This document shows positions 1 through 14,500 of a stretch of 64,000 bases of DNA, one piece after another. The stretch's first letter is position 1. Every line of letters begins with the position of its first letter. A model generated the notes under the pieces. The model was given only the letters and a program-made list of their open reading frames with translations. It ran no database searches and was not told where the DNA came from. This DNA is from Oikopleura dioica (Eukaryota; Chordata; Appendicularia; Copelata; Oikopleuridae), in NCBI GenBank assembly GCA_907165135.1, contig OU015568.1:7944501-8008500 (forward strand), in the 5' to 3' direction. The translations under genes were made by a program, and so were the position numbers.

Positions 1-164
1 TGGGTGGTTGAAATTTATAGCGCTAATCAAAGATTACTCTTCGCGATTTCACGATGTCCTTTGTCCATTATTGTTCACTTTTTATGATCTTCTTATTCGG
101 CGCATAAGAGAATTCGAAATAACTATTGTTCTCATTTAGAAATCCGAGCAATGCGCGAGAGAAG

Positions 165-3100
165 ATGACAGCCGTTTTTACATTCTTGGGCATACTACTG
201 GGCTTATTTTCTTCTATAAAATGTTCAGGCAAAGGTCTACTTCATTTGAAACTAATAAAAAAGAGACGTTAATGATGTGACCCGTCTAAAGAACGCAAAC
301 TACCTCAAAACAACGATTACAGCACTCTCTATCTTTCCAAATCCTCCCGCAGTGACTCGGACATCCTCTACATTGGCGGCTCAAATTTACTCAGACTCCA
401 ATATGACTCGAGCTCGGCCACGTTTTCCGGAGAGATCGACCGAAGCATTCCCGACGATTCATTGCAGGATAACTTTAAAGATTGCTCCTTCAAAGGCGGT
501 GTTCAGCCAAAAGCGCGAGTGACAAATATTCTTGAAGTCGATGAAAACGTACTTTTTGCACGAGCTACACTGAATTCTGCTATCTCATCCCCGAAGATGA
601 TTTTCAAGGAAAAACAATATGGCGACAGCACACTGGCATGCCACCAGACAGCGGAAAGAGACAAGTGCGCGTGCAGGAGCTTGTTGATGACTCTGGAACC
701 AATCATAAAGTCCTCTACGTGGCCAGAGAGAGTGAGAAGTTCTCCGAGTTCTCTGAAAACAGCGAGGGGATGAAATGCAAGAGTGATAGAATCCTGACGA
801 CGATGGAGATCGATCCTCAGTTGCTCTATCCAAGACAAACATCTCATTCCCTGCGCGCAATCTTAAAAGACGACCAAATGCAAAACGATCAAGCTTTCGA
901 CAGTTTGGAAGTCATTACCAACTCCAAAAATTTAAACACACGGAACAAAGCTGACTTTATCGATACCTTTACTTTCGTCGATCCAAAGACGAAAATGAGT
1001 TGGTTTTACTACGTATCGAAGATCGAAACGACTACAGGAGCATCAATGGATTCATACGCGACATCTTTCAAGCCGACTTATGTCGTTGGTCGAACCTGCT
1101 CCGCTGATGTTCACTTACAGTACGTCTCGGAGATCCCTATTCAATGTGGCAGTTTCGACGATATTCTAGTGGCCAGTTTTGACGATAAGCTCGGACTCCT
1201 CGTTCTTAATCACAGGGGCGAGCTGTGCTCTTGGTCTGTGGAGTCCCTCGAGCACACTTTCAACAAAATGTCAAAATCCTGCTGGTATCTTTTCAGCTGC
1301 GAAGACGACTTCGATAATTTTGACCAGTGTCCGACCGAGACAAAGCCACAAAGTATCCAAACACGTTCTGAGGCACCCATTGGAGAGCTTTTCGTCGAGC
1401 ACATCCAGCATTATAAATCCCTAGGAAAAGAGCTGCAAGATCGCTGCAGTAAAAATAGCAACGCCTTTACGGAGGATATTCGGCGGACTACCAAAGAAAC
1501 TATCAAAGATCTCAACAACTGCCCGGAATACCACGAGATGTATAAAGACGATAACAAAATGACCAACTTTTGTCCGTTCCTTTACCGCGATTATCCTACG
1601 GTAAAGAAGGCTGATATGCCTCAGATTAGTAAAGTTCCCTACATTTGTGTCCCATTCAAACCCTTCTCGGCAGGGAACTCATTCTTGAAGAAATCAAAGG
1701 CAATGAAAGCTACGCCTGCATATGATCTGAGCAATATCTTCAGGAAAAACTTTGATGAGATCGACGATGAAGATTTTAAAGCAATTTTCAGACGGATAGA
1801 AGATAAACTCTCTATATTCATTCTTAACAAGAACGTTAAAGACGTCCTTCTGTGGTCTTTCGATGATGAATCCTTCACCTCTAACTCGCAAACTAAAGAA
1901 AAATCACCTGCAACGCTGGTAAGTCCCGGCTCTGGATCCATTCGCGATTTTGCGATCAAAGATAACAATCTGTTCGCACTTACCGATAACGACGTTACTG
2001 TGAGGAAGATCCACAATTGCGAGCAACACAAAACATGTGGCGCTTGTCTGAATAGCGAGTTCCCGTCATGTGGTTGGTGTGCCAAACGATCGCAGGGTCA
2101 GTGCACAGACAGAGCCACATGTGATGAGATCGATCGCCAAAACTGGATCCCTCAGACTGGAACTTGTCCAGCTTTGGAACCCAGTAACAAAAAGTATTTT
2201 TCTGCGAATGAAAAGACAGTGGAGCTCAAGCTCTCTGTTTCTCATGATTTCACCAATCTTCACCTTTGGAAATGCGGCTTCGATTCTCGCGAAACCAATC
2301 TTACCTTTATCGATCGTGATAGCGGTAGAATAACATGTGATCTGCCGAAGAAAAAGAGTGACTTTCTCGGCCCAGCTGACGAAGAAGGCGTCATCAAAGT
2401 GGATGCCGTCAAAGTTTTATTCAATCGAGTACTCGTTGCCGATACCAGTGTCAGCTTCTACGATTGTACCGAAGTTGATAAGAGAAAAAAATGTACATCC
2501 TGTTTGAGCCACAGTAACTGGCACTGCTACTGGAATCGTCTGTCGTCAGAATGCAGCGATAATGCGCCGCCTAAGGAAGCGATGATCGAGTTAGCCGATC
2601 TTTGTCCGTCCATTTCCGCGGCAGAAACGATAGAGAAGGTTTACGCGCGCGAACGAAAGGATATTGCGTTCCAAGTGCACAACGATGACGGAAACGAAAT
2701 CGGAGAGTGCCACCTATATACAGAAAATTCGAAGACGTACACGACAGCCGAAGCTACTCGAGGAAGCAACAACCAGATCATTTGCAAAGACATAAACATG
2801 ACAGTGACAAATGAAGTCGAGGAAGATGTCTTCATCGAGTATGCGACTAAAAACTACCTTTTTGATTCCCTCGGTGAGAAATTCTTCATCATCAAAGATT
2901 GCGGTTACAAAAATCCAACTTGTACGCAGTGCCGAGTTAGAGATGGATGCTCCTTTGTCAATGGAAGATGCGTCAGAGAAACTCCAGGGGTTGAACAATC
3001 AGTTTGTGCGGCACCTAAGGTCATTAGCATTTCTCCCACTTCTGGGCTAATTTCTGATGATCGCTCTGTAGCCAAGACACCGTTCGAGATCGTTGGAGAG

Positions 3101-6100
3101 CAGTTGTTCGTTGACGCTAACGATGTAGAAGTGAAAATTGGGAATTATCGCTGTGATGTTATCAAAGAAGAGACATTCTCTGAGAAGGATTTCGATGGAA
3201 AACGACTATCGCAGATAAAGTGTTATGTTTCCACTCCAATAAGCATCGCAAATGATTACGAGATCACCATCAAGAGGAATGACGGCTCGACAAACGATTT
3301 CACCAAGGCAGAGCAAAAGATTAACATCAGCGATCCATCGGTTACGAAAATATCACCTGAGTTCGGAATCGAAGCTGGTTACACTTGGATAACAATTCAC
3401 GGGAATTTCCTCAATGCGGGTTCGTCACGCAAAGTCACGATCGGCAATCAAGAATGTACGGAGCTTGATATCAGTGAAAATGAAATCAGCTGTTTCACTC
3501 CTGCAATGAATGACGGGAGGAAAAGCCAGGATGTTCGGCTGGACATTGATGGGAGAATATTTTATATTTCTACTCCATTCAACTACATCGAGAACCCAGA
3601 ATTGTGGGAAAAGAATGACGGATTCGTGCACATGTGCGATGATCCGCGTTCATGCAAGCCTCTGACTGATCTTATTCCTACATATTTATCTGGTGGCGGA
3701 CGGATTTGGTTTACTCTAGGTGGTCGCGACCTATCTCGTATTTTTGAGTCGCCTTCTTCCCTTCCCATTATATTTGCTGAAGAAAATAGAGACGATGAAG
3801 ACATGACGAGTCAATGCGAAATTGGGAAGCTCCCGGCACCAGCTCCTCTCTCAATCACCCACGAAGAAAATGACGGACCACGGGCTGCTAAGCCAACTCC
3901 AGAGACGTATGATTTCTTCTGTGAGCTTCCACGGACGCAAGAAACGCGACGAAGAAGGCGCTCACTAGAGCTACAGACATTAACCATACAATTTGATGGA
4001 TGGTCTCATAAGTTGTCTGACAAGCTTGACGTCTATGATAAACCTGAGTTTGTCCTGACGAAGGATGAGCGGGAATTCGCTAAGCGATCATTCGAAACAG
4101 TATCCATTTGTTTCGACTCAACTGAAGCGGAAGCTATGTTCAGAGAACACTCCTGGCTCTCCACCAAGATTTCTATCCCCGAGGAAAATATCGATGATCT
4201 CGTGCTGAACACTGTGAGCCAATCGAACGAAACATGTGCCATTATCGAGTTCAAACTGCCTGACAACATCGAAGAGGAGACTTTCAATCAACGTCTGTTG
4301 ACTCTAAGGGCCCGTTTTGGAACTGTGGAAGCAAATTTTGCTACTCTAAGTGTCTCTCCGAAGCTCTCCGTGGCAACAATGTCCATCTCCATTATCAGCA
4401 TCTTCGTTTTTATCCTTATCATCGCAGTCATTGTTTATCCGCTTTACAACAAGTATAGAGCGACGCAGAAGAAGCACATGAGTCTTGAGAAAAAGCTCCA
4501 CGCAGTTGAAGAAAAGGTCTCCGCTGTCGCCAAGAGGGCTTATTTTGAGCTATCCATGGAGCTGCCGGAAATCGTTGAGGATAACGCTCAAATGCCTGTG
4601 CAAGACTACTCGCGCTACATCAACAACGTTCTTTTCCCGAATCCAGGCGATGAAACTCCTCCTCGTCAATATCCCGAAGCTAGTCTTCTTCAATTGAAAA
4701 AGCTCCTGGACAATCCAACTTTTACTCAAAAAGCACTACGGGCTATCGAAACCCAACCGAAGTGCACATCGCGTGATAAGGCGAAGATCGCAGCTTACAT
4801 CATGTCTATCTTTGCTGATAATCCTCAGTTCATCACGAAGCTCACTTTCGATTTGGTCGACACCTACTTGAAGGACTCAGTCGGAAGAACACCGAAGCTT
4901 GCCTTTAGATTCTCAAACGCAGTTGTTGAACGATTGCTTGGGCATTGGATGCATCTGACGCTGTATGACTTTTTGAATAGTGATACAGGGCGATCGCTCT
5001 GGGTATTGCTTCGAGCTATCAAACAGCAAGGATGGAAGGGACCAGTTGATGCGGTGAAGGGACATGCGCAATTCACGCTAACAGAGAACCGGTAGGTCGA
5101 ATCAAATTTTATAACCCTTCACTGAGTGTTCATAAGGTTGCTCAAGGAAGATATCGAATTTACACCGATGAAACTCTCTGTCATTCCTCCTGAAGTCCGT
5201 GAAGATACCAGCGAGCCCTCCTATGTCTTCGTCCAGATTCTTGACTGCGATACAATCACTCAAGTGAAGGAGAAATGTATGGACGCCGTTTATAGTAACA
5301 TTCCTTACTCAAAATGGCCGAGGTAGCGTTTTCTCTATTTATCAAGCAATTATATTTTAATTTTAGATCCGAGGATATTGCGTTGGAGTTCCGAATTAAG
5401 CGCGTCAAAGTTCCTCTTGTTGAGGGTCAGTCGCAGCCTGATGCAAGTAATAGGCATCGATACATGACCGTGAAGGATTATAACATCAAGGAAAATAATG
5501 TGATTGCAATGGTGAGGAAACTAGTCCACGAGGTAAGAGTAGATTTTAAATCGTATTTTACAATTCTTAGTCTACGTCATCCGATATGCTTCCTCACGAA
5601 ACAGATACGCAAGAAACTGATCCTCTTAGAGGAGCTGCTGATCTTGGTGATACTTACCATCTCGTCAAGCCTGGCGATGAAGACCTAGAGTCGCGGAACC
5701 GTCAATCAATGGTGGATCCCGAAGTCAACAACCTTGTCAGCGGTATACTTATCCCAAATCCTACTTGTCCTTTACAGCTGTCATTTTCAGATTTGTACCT
5801 CCAACGGCTCATCACTTCAAAACACATTTTACAGCCCTACGTTGACATGTTCTTCAACTACATTCTGATCGACGAGGCGAACACTTCTGTTCCGCCGCCG
5901 ATCAAGTATCTCTTCGACTTCTTGGACAAGTCTGCGAGGAACACTGTCCGCCATGGAACTATTACGTCACAGGTTAATCAATGGGAGATACACTAGGAAG
6001 TTACCGCATCATTTAGTCGAGCGATATTGAAGATGCGCTGCCTTATTGGAAGACAAACTGCCTCATTCTTCGCTTCTGGGCAAATATCATGAGCAACCCG

Positions 6101-6649
6101 ACGTTTTTCCTTGACGTACCAGTTCCAGACTTAGGTAGGCAGAATTTTAGCGTTACGAATTTCTACCCTTTGTTTCAGTGAGTCCCTCCGTGACTGTAGT
6201 CCTCTCGACATTGATGGAATGCGGACAAGATCAAGGCCCGCAAGTTAACGACCAGGATCCTGTAAATAGAATGCTCTTTCAAAAGACGATCAACCAGTAC
6301 CGCGACAAAGTGCGCAAATTCTACCGAAAGGTGCAAGACCTACCGCCAGTCTCACAGCCCGAAGTCGTCAACTACATCGAGGTATGACACGTTCTCGTTT
6401 GCTCCAAAATAATCCTTTATTTTTAGACCGAACTGTACAGTAATTACAAAGCGCCCAAAACGGACAAAAACGCCTCGCTAGCTTGCCTATTAAATTATAT
6501 TGCCAAATTTGAAAGCCAGGTAAATAGATTCTTGTTGCCCCGTAGGCTCACTGTTATTATAGATCGCCAGTAAATTGGAAGACGACCTGGGCGACACTCC
6601 AGAAGTGCAGAAACTAATCGACCAGATGAGCAGAATCTGCCGCGACTAG
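165..6649 (+). CDS. Plexin, semaphorin receptor (10 exons, one frame break)
   Basis: Transmembrane semaphorin receptor for cell guidance. Exons read as 165-234, 292-5091, 5137-5322, 5367-5532, 5571-5742, 5791-5972, 6017-6134, 6179-6381, 6427-6519 and 6563-6649, all GT-AG with introns of 38-57 bp. Exon 1 encodes a signal peptide (MTAVFTFLGILLGLF). The giant exon 2 holds a sema domain, three Cys-rich PSI modules (near 2020, 2460 and 2900), IPT repeats, a basic furin-like site (TRRRRRS, near 3950) and one TM segment (near 4380). The remaining exons encode the Rho-GTPase-binding and RasGAP-like domains (LDCDTITQVKEK, YLQRLITSK). The summed exons total 6077 nt, one short of a multiple of three: the frame changes inside a run of five T near 552-556, where one more T would join the two sema halves. 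Repaired length would be about 2025 aa, normal for plexins. The furin-like site recalls B-type plexins, but the class is not settled. Confidence 0.95.
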
Positions 6650-9600
6650 GTCTCAAACTGAAACACAACTCGAAAACACTCCAACCTCGAATTCTACGAA
6701 ACAATTTCTGTATTTCAGCATTTATTTAAAACTTCTTTATTTATTATCAAGCTTCTCAAAATTGTGCATACGATGTTTAATTATTGTAAATTTCCTCTTC
6801 TGTAAATAACGACAACAACGACTTCTGAACGATATGAAAATTGCCTTGCTTACGTTTATTGCCTCTATCTCCATTTTAAGTTGAATTCTCCAAGTGCCCT
6901 AGAAATCTACATGTCTTATCAAAGTTCACAAAGCTTCTTATAATTTTACTACTCTAAGACGACCTACTATACAATCCTGAAAATTATGAAAAAAAATCCT
7001 TCAAAGTTGACCCCTCATCTACTTCTATAAAAAATCAACAATTTCAAGAAAAAAAATAAACCAAAAAAGCTAAAAGTAAAGAAAGTAATCCATGTTCTGA
7101 ACAAAGTATATTCTTTCTTTCTTTGTGTTTTATGTACAGTTTCAAGCAGGTGTTCCATCGTTTCAGGAGGTCTTCAAAGAGGGAAAGCTCTTTTTATCGG
7201 CAATTTTCTTTGATGGTAGGAAAAGGGAAAAAATTAAAAATCGATTTACAGTTCCATAAAATATTTGATCGTGTCAAGAAAGGAAAGAATTTTTGCAAGG
7301 GCAAGCATAGATGACTTTGTCATAGATTAATAATACCTCTAAGAATGCAAAATTACCTTTTGTAGCTCGTAAAGTGATTTTTATTGCGTAGTTACGACCG
7401 ACAACCTTTTACTTTTGTGATAACGCTGCTCCTTTCGATCCTTTTACGAGTGAAATGTAGTTTATGAAGGACGACGAGTTCAGAATTCTCCAGCAAGGAT
7501 TTCATTTCAATGATTACAGGGTCTTACATTAGCCTTAGCGGCTCACGTGCTTGCTTGTCTTACGATTTGTTCCTTACTACACCTGCCATGGTAATTACTA
7601 GTCCGCATACTTGTTCGTAGTCGTAGTAACTTTGACGCTAGTAGTGATTTCGCCGTGTGAGTCACTAGTTCCATTGAGACACGTACTCTTGCTCAAACAA
7701 AGGTGTAATAAATCTGCCTTGGATGGTTCTCCTCTCTGTTGACTCTCTTTACCTCACAGGCCGCTCAATCACTCTCAAATGCGTCCCTTATTTATGTACA
7801 GTCTCCAACTGTAACTCCGACCTCCAGGAAGAAATAGCGTATTTGGTAATTTTTATTTTATTCATTTCAATTGTTGACTTTTTGGACGAAGCAGTGGAAA
7901 GAACCTTGGAGAAGGCGCTCGCCGGCAAGATTTTTTTTTAATGAACCGACCGGTAAACTTTGGATAAGAAAAATACGAAAAAAATGGCAACACAGCGGTT
8001 TATTGCGGGCTAGATGTGTGGTTGTTGATTTATATATATAAAATACGTGTGAATATTGGAAGGAAAGATGTGTTTGAAAAATTGGATCTTTGGCGCGCCT
8101 GAAAAGCTCAACTCGCGGGACGGTCTCTTTGCTTGGCCGCTAGAAAAGTTGCATTCTAGGGCGGAAGAAAATAGTAGAAAAAAATAAAGCGAGCATCAGT
8201 GAACGTTATGGCAGATGATTTTTGGTTGTTCAAAAGTAGATAAAAAGTATGTGAAAAAGAAAAGGAGAGATCCCGCGAGTTGGGCTTTTCGAAGTTAGGT
8301 AAATAAAACTGGTCAAAACTGTCAAAATGTAAAAGGATCAAGGAAGGGATGGCACCTTCCGACAAGGTGCGAGTAAATATTCCAGAAATACAGTATTGGA
8401 ATCATTTACGGGATGAAAGAATGTGGGCAATGATAGAAAAGAGCGAATAATTTTACTCAGTCAGGTTTATCACCCCATGTGGCCTGGTTTTGCGATACTG
8501 AAATAAAAACTGAAAAGAGGAGTTACTCGGGCGGAGAAAATCTTCCTCGAAAAGGTCGAAAATGCTCGAGTACATCTCAATGAGATCTCATTAATCAAGC
8601 CGAGACACACTCGACCTTTTGAAAAAGAAGAGCTCTTCAGCCCAAAAAGTTTGCCTCTGAATCGGATGAAAATACGTACTCAGCCAAGAATGCTTACAAT
8701 AATGGCGAATTACAGTTTGATGATTCATTCTAGCTGGCGCTATTTGCTCTCCATGAGCATTCATGAAAACTGATGATTCATTATGACTCAAGATTGACTA
8801 AGAGTTAATCAACATCGAGTCATAAAGAATCATAAACATAAAAGCACATAAAAGCATAAGCACCCGCTAGAATGAAAAGATCAACCGGTACTCCTCCATG
8901 ATTGCAAAATTTTGGCCGTTCTTTCGAAAAAGGTTGACCTGACCTACCCTAGGTCAGATCAGGTCAGGCGTGAATTTGAACCGATAGGAAAAAGGTTGAA
9001 ATGTTGAATAGGTTACGAATTGGTCACATGACGCGTAAACGAGCTAATTGAAGAGTTTCGCGAATAGGTCTTCTTCACCACGCGTCATCGTTCGCCTCCC
9101 CGCGCTTGTCCCAGCCAGTGGTGGCCGTGTTGTTCCTTTTAAGGTTTGAGTTTTGACCGCGCTATTGACCGGATAGTAATAACAGAATTCCGCTACTTCG
9201 GCACCCTAACCAGCAAGATCGTCACTCGGCCCCTTGCGCCCAACGCCTACGCAAATTAGCAAACGTGTAGGCGATGAGCGCAAGCGGCTGAAACGACTTC
9301 TTATTGGCCAGAATGAGAGTAACAAAGAGACAACAAAGTTCAAGCGACCTCCTGACGATTTTCGGAATGGACTCATGCTACTGTCAATCAAATACTGAAC
9401 AATCAAATCATGATGAATCGTGTAACTATGACTAATCACTGTGATGATGAATCAACGGCATGAATCCGCTCCGAAGTCATCAGATGAGCCGCTCTTAGTC
9501 TGACCGTAGCCATGACCTAGCGTGTGACATCAAATGACCTCGAGCGAGTAATAAATGGAAAATGATGATGAATGATGATAATGTGAGGGCCACACTTTTC

Positions 9601-11584
9601 AGGTACTGGTTAGTGTTAGACTTTTTGTGTTATGTTACAGTAACTTGCCATGATATCAGACCATTTCGTTTTGCTGTTTTTTTAAATCATTTTTGACCCC
9701 AGTACCGAAAATAGGCTAGATGGAACGTGGTTGGTTTGGAACGTAAAATTGAGAAAAATTTGGGCACCCAATTTTTCGGATCCGTATTTGGGCACACGAG
9801 TCTCGTCGCCCTTGGCTCCGAAAAAACGGTGGAATTTTGATTCTTTTCTGTTTTATTTTTTTTGTAATAAAAAGATATAACAAAATACGTAGAGGTAGGA
9901 AATGTTTCAGTAGAAAATAATCTAGGGATGACTGTAATGTCAGGCAGTAAAGTGTTGTTTAAATTTGGATGGTATAGGGGGTGCAATCGAACAATAATCA
10001 CAAGCGATGAGATGGGGAGAAGCGGAAAGTGGTGAAATTTTAGGGAGTGTGTTTGGACTTGGGGTCTCTTTGGGAGTAATCCCTAAACCTAATCACAAAA
10101 GTTTTGGTCGATCATGACAAGCCCTTATAGCGAGAATTAGATCCCCATCCAGAATCCGATTTTTCAGTCTTGGTGGTAGTTTTGGTCAGGCTCTTGCTGG
10201 CGGACGTCTTTGAGGTAGCTTTGGAGGACAACTTTTCACGCTCCCTCCAGTCCTCTTCTAAAAGGCCAATATTACGACAATGTCGGTTTAATTTACTTTT
10301 ACTAAGTGGCTTAACCCTCGCGCGGCAAGTGGCACCAAATTTGGCAAAGTTAGATTTTAACCCATTTGCGCACATTAACCATTTTTTGAGCAAGGAAAAT
10401 GGAGTCATTTTCCCGTTCAAAAGAAGTAGTTAATATCATCAAATGGGCTCAAAAGCCAAAATAAGCGTTATTTGCAGAGCGAGAGTTAAAACGCATGACA
10501 CCAATATTAAACGTTTTTTATAGAAATAGTCGTACAAAACGATCATTTCCATAAAGTAGAGTGCCCTCTTACAATTAAATATGTGGGGAAACACCAACTC
10601 AAGCACCATCACCGAAAAACGATCAATTATATCGATTTCAATATAACCGTCCAAAACACCGTTAGGGGGAGTTTTAAGGGGGTACAGGCGGGTTTCGCAG
10701 GTTAGTAAGCATCTGGTAGGTTAAGGGCGTACAAGCAGCTAGGTTAACCTGCGTGCACCTACACAATTGCTGACGATTGGGACGTACACGCATGTTAAGC
10801 TAAGTTGAGCACCTTTAGAGCACGTATTTCCGACATGAGATGCCGCGCTAAGTTACTGTACATAATATCGTTACTATTCACAAGCGGCCATCTCATGTCA
10901 GAGAAGAGTTAAAGAGGGTTAAGGACACGGGAATAGTATTCATGAACATTTTCTTTCATACCGCTTATTTTTTCCTGAGTGTCTTTGAGGTGGATTTTTG
11001 CCCCGCAAGGGGTAACATGCCCGTACGTTCCACGTCTACAATTATAAAGTTAGATAAAAGTCATATAAAAATGTTGCCAATGATAAAAAGAAATCAACCG
11101 CCCAGTTTCTCGGAAGAAACGCACCAAATTCTTGTCTAATCCCAACACCGTCAAACGAGAGAAATAACTACCGCTAGAATCTGCCACTAGAAATTTAAAA
11201 CTGCCAAATAAATATGTATATAAAATAAATATTTTATTTGATTGCATAAAAATTGACCAAAAGCCCTTCCAAGGGCTGCGAAATATTTATTTTGCTCAAT
11301 GAAGAAAACGCAAATTAGAATTTTTTCAAGTTAACCCGTGAGCGCGCTGAGCGCCGAAAATGGGCTACGGCTCAAAATCTCTTAGCATTAATTATTATTC
11401 TTATTATTTAATTTTTACATTTTTGATTCCTGAGTCGCGAAATAGGATTTTGAAGCTCGTACTATTTTATTTTTACGAAAAGGATTCCGCTCCCTGGAGG
11501 GGTTGGTGGCCTGTGTGAAGAAGAAAGTTTTAAAAATTGACTCATGTGTAGCACAGGTTGGAAAATACTAGAGCCAGAGAAGGT
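6650..11584. other. Gene-poor intergenic region
   Basis: AT-rich DNA downstream of plexin. No ORF resembles a known protein. A stretch at 9160-9400 (+) reads as natural-looking peptide in two overlapping frames (SKRVGDERKRLKRLL), and the minus-strand frame ending at 10112 has a lysine/serine-rich tail. Either could be a decayed coding fragment, but neither is supported enough to call. Short palindromes occur at 8935-8970 (GACCTGACC/GGTCAGATC family) and 10830-10900, and a loose GATGAT repeat lies near 9560. Confidence 0.5.
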
Positions 11585-14500
11585 TTAGTTAAATCCTCCG
11601 TAGCCAGATGTAGCATTTTGCCTCCCATATGCAGCATGAGATCCTCCAGCGCCAGCCATAGGAACACCTCCTTTAGCTTTTTTGGTGCTTCCCCTTTCGC
11701 TCGTTTTGGGCACCCTACTGGCATACTCGTCCTCTAAGGACTCGGACCCACCTCCAGCGTCCATTCTGATGTCGTCGATATTGTCGTCCTGGTACTCAGC
11801 GCGGCGCACATATAATTGGATCACATAAGCAGCGATGAAGCTGGATAGAATCGTGGAGACAACGATGAGGATAAGCTAGAAAAGTCGATTAATAAATGAC
11901 CTCAAAGAAAGATTAAGGGGATGGACACTGAAATTTAACCGGCTATTGTCCCTATTATAACAATATAGAATGTCAAATGAATAATTGAATAGTCGTGCGA
12001 AGGAATTTTAGACGGCCACCTGTGTATGGTATTCTACCACACGTTGGCGCGGCTCCAACTGTTGGCTAGCTCAAAATGCAAACACGAAATATTCCGTGCA
12101 AAAGATAAAGACGAAGATCTGGAGCCATGAGTTGTCTTTTGAAGTGTTTTGACGAGATTTGTGAGCAAACACGCGAGTTTTATTATTTTTCGATTTTGAA
12201 GTGGAACTTGTTTGCCCAGGAAGCTTTTTTCAACGACGCTTCTTCCGCCCGAAAAAGGGGACAATGAATTCGGCTTTTTAAGGTCCTTTGTTGGGTGCTC
12301 CTGGGGGTCCATGTTCCGATCCTTGATCAATTTAAAACGCTTTTATTTTCCTATTACGACATTTATCCAGCATTTGGAAGATTAGCCCAGCTCCGGAAGG
12401 CTCAAATTTATCAAAACCAAATCCTCAGCTGTCGAAGATTTAAGACCACTAGTTCAATTCATTTGAGCTTAAGAACTTTAAATTTATCAAGTTTGCACTA
12501 ACCACAGTTTACGAAACGTACATGCTGCCTAAATAACGCCGCCTGGGCTAGCAAAGATGTAAGAAAACGTTCGATCATGTTACGCAAAATAGATAAATTG
12601 AGGAAGAAACACGTGGTCAAAATATTAAGAAAAGGAGAAGGAATATTTGTTACTGAAAATACAGATTCCGGTCGGGTATTACGGGATGAGCGGTGGATAA
12701 ACCTTGGGTGGCTTTAGAGTGCTTGATCGGGGGGAAGCCACTAAATCAAAATTTGGCTTTGGCAGCGAGTGGCGACCGGTGCGAAAAAGAGGCCCTGCGG
12801 TCTCTCCACCCGATCCACGGCGTCTTTCTTTGTGTAAATGGCTCACCAATTCACTCACTACATGTTTTCTGTGTGGTGATCATGGAGAGGGTGTCATTTG
12901 CACCAGCAGCACCAATTTGGGTTAGGTAGTAGGCCCCGCGGGCTTACTACGCCGCCAAGCACCACCAAGGAGCCTATTCACGTCCCCGCTTTCTTTCACG
13001 CTCGAGATTGAGCTAGAATCATCTAACGTCTGACTAACCGTCTAATACTAATCAACCTTATCACCACAATGATTAATCATTAAAAAATAATTTACATCAG
13101 CCAAATGACAAGTTAATTATCAAACAGGAATCTTTCGCTTTCCGTTATTCCACCCCAATTAGTGGTCAAAAGCTCAAGAAAAAAATCATGTTTTCTTTGA
13201 AGACTTGAAGAAATTTTTTATTTAAAAAAATGTTCCATTCATTAGGGATCGATTTCCTGTTCTCCAAAATTAGCTTCTAACTCAATTTCAACCTCGAAAT
13301 CGATGAAAAATTTTCAACTCCAATAAATCGAATCGTCGAGGACTTTCCGTGAGCCCCAGGCGAGTTCCCATCTCTGGCAGAGAGAGGCCCCCCAGGCCGT
13401 CCCCCAGGCGGGAGCCATGGCGATCCTCCAAATAATCCTTTGAATAATTGAAAATACATTGATCTCGAATTTTTAATTCTCACAGGTGATTTTTATTCAT
13501 GATCGTTGGCAAGAGGGTTGTTCGAAGATGCGCATATTGAAATTTGCATAAATTCTTAATTAGGGGCCCCCACCCTTAGGTACTTTGTCTTTTTGAATTT
13601 AGCGTTATTTCAGCCGGCAAAATTAAAGCTCCAATAAAAATATCTTGCAAAGAAATGATTAAAAACTTACCGACATAAACTCCGCTGCATAACCACACTT
13701 GTCCCTTAGATTTGTCGAGTGGATTCCGTCAGGAGAGGCGTTAGGGTTGATCAAGGGAATGACGATGGTGATCATCTGCCCAAGGTTGATCGAGAGCAAG
13801 ATGAGACTGAAGAAAAATGCGAAGACGAAGCCGGGCTTCTTCAGCGTCCTCGAGTTGAAAGGAGCGTACTGGAGCGCTGCGACGATGCCGAAAATCAAAA
13901 AGCAGGAAGCAAGCGGAATGCCCAGGAATGCTGAGGTATATCCATCCATGCATGCTTTTGTGTACTAAAAGTCAAGAGTTAGATTTAATTCACGAGGTGA
14001 TTATGTTACAAAGAACACAAAGACAGAGCGTATTTTGGGGAGCTTGTAAGAATAAGGGGAGCAACAGTGGGAGAAAAGGCAAATCTTTTACGAAAGCAAT
14101 TTTGAATATAATTACGTCTGAGCTGGTTTTACAAAATAATTACGGGGTTAAAAAAACTTGTTTAGGCTCAGAAGAAAAGCTTGTTGATGCAAAGAAAGAA
14201 AAGAGTTATTGTCAGGTCGGGTAAAGTAGGAGCATATTTGTCGTTGTTTGTGCGTCGTTAAGAGCAGAAAGCCCGGCTAATTAATATTATAAGGTACTAT
14301 AGGGACGTTGTTTTGGACACTTTGGTGATAAGTCGCGCTCCTTATCAGTGGCGCCGTACTGTCGGCTCACCGCGAAATCTTCCTCCGTGGGGTAAATTCT
14401 TATTGGGGCGATTTTTATTGGACATTTTTGGATTTCAGAAAACATGTAAATTGAAAATTACAGGCTCGGTCATCCGTGACCCGGTTTATGGCCCCTAAAG

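Noticed and set aside
5743-5790. Reading through the fifth plexin intron
   Set aside because: It is a multiple of three and open, but GT and TTTTCAG borders, a typical 48-bp length and loss of the conserved EIYLxRL-like context when retained favour splicing.
9160-9400. Two overlapping protein-like plus-strand frames
   Set aside because: Too short and frame-shifted; may be a transposon fragment but cannot be told from chance.
10112-10420. Minus-strand frame with a Lys/Ser/Thr-rich tail
   Set aside because: Could be a terminal exon, but no upstream exon, domain or convincing acceptor was found.
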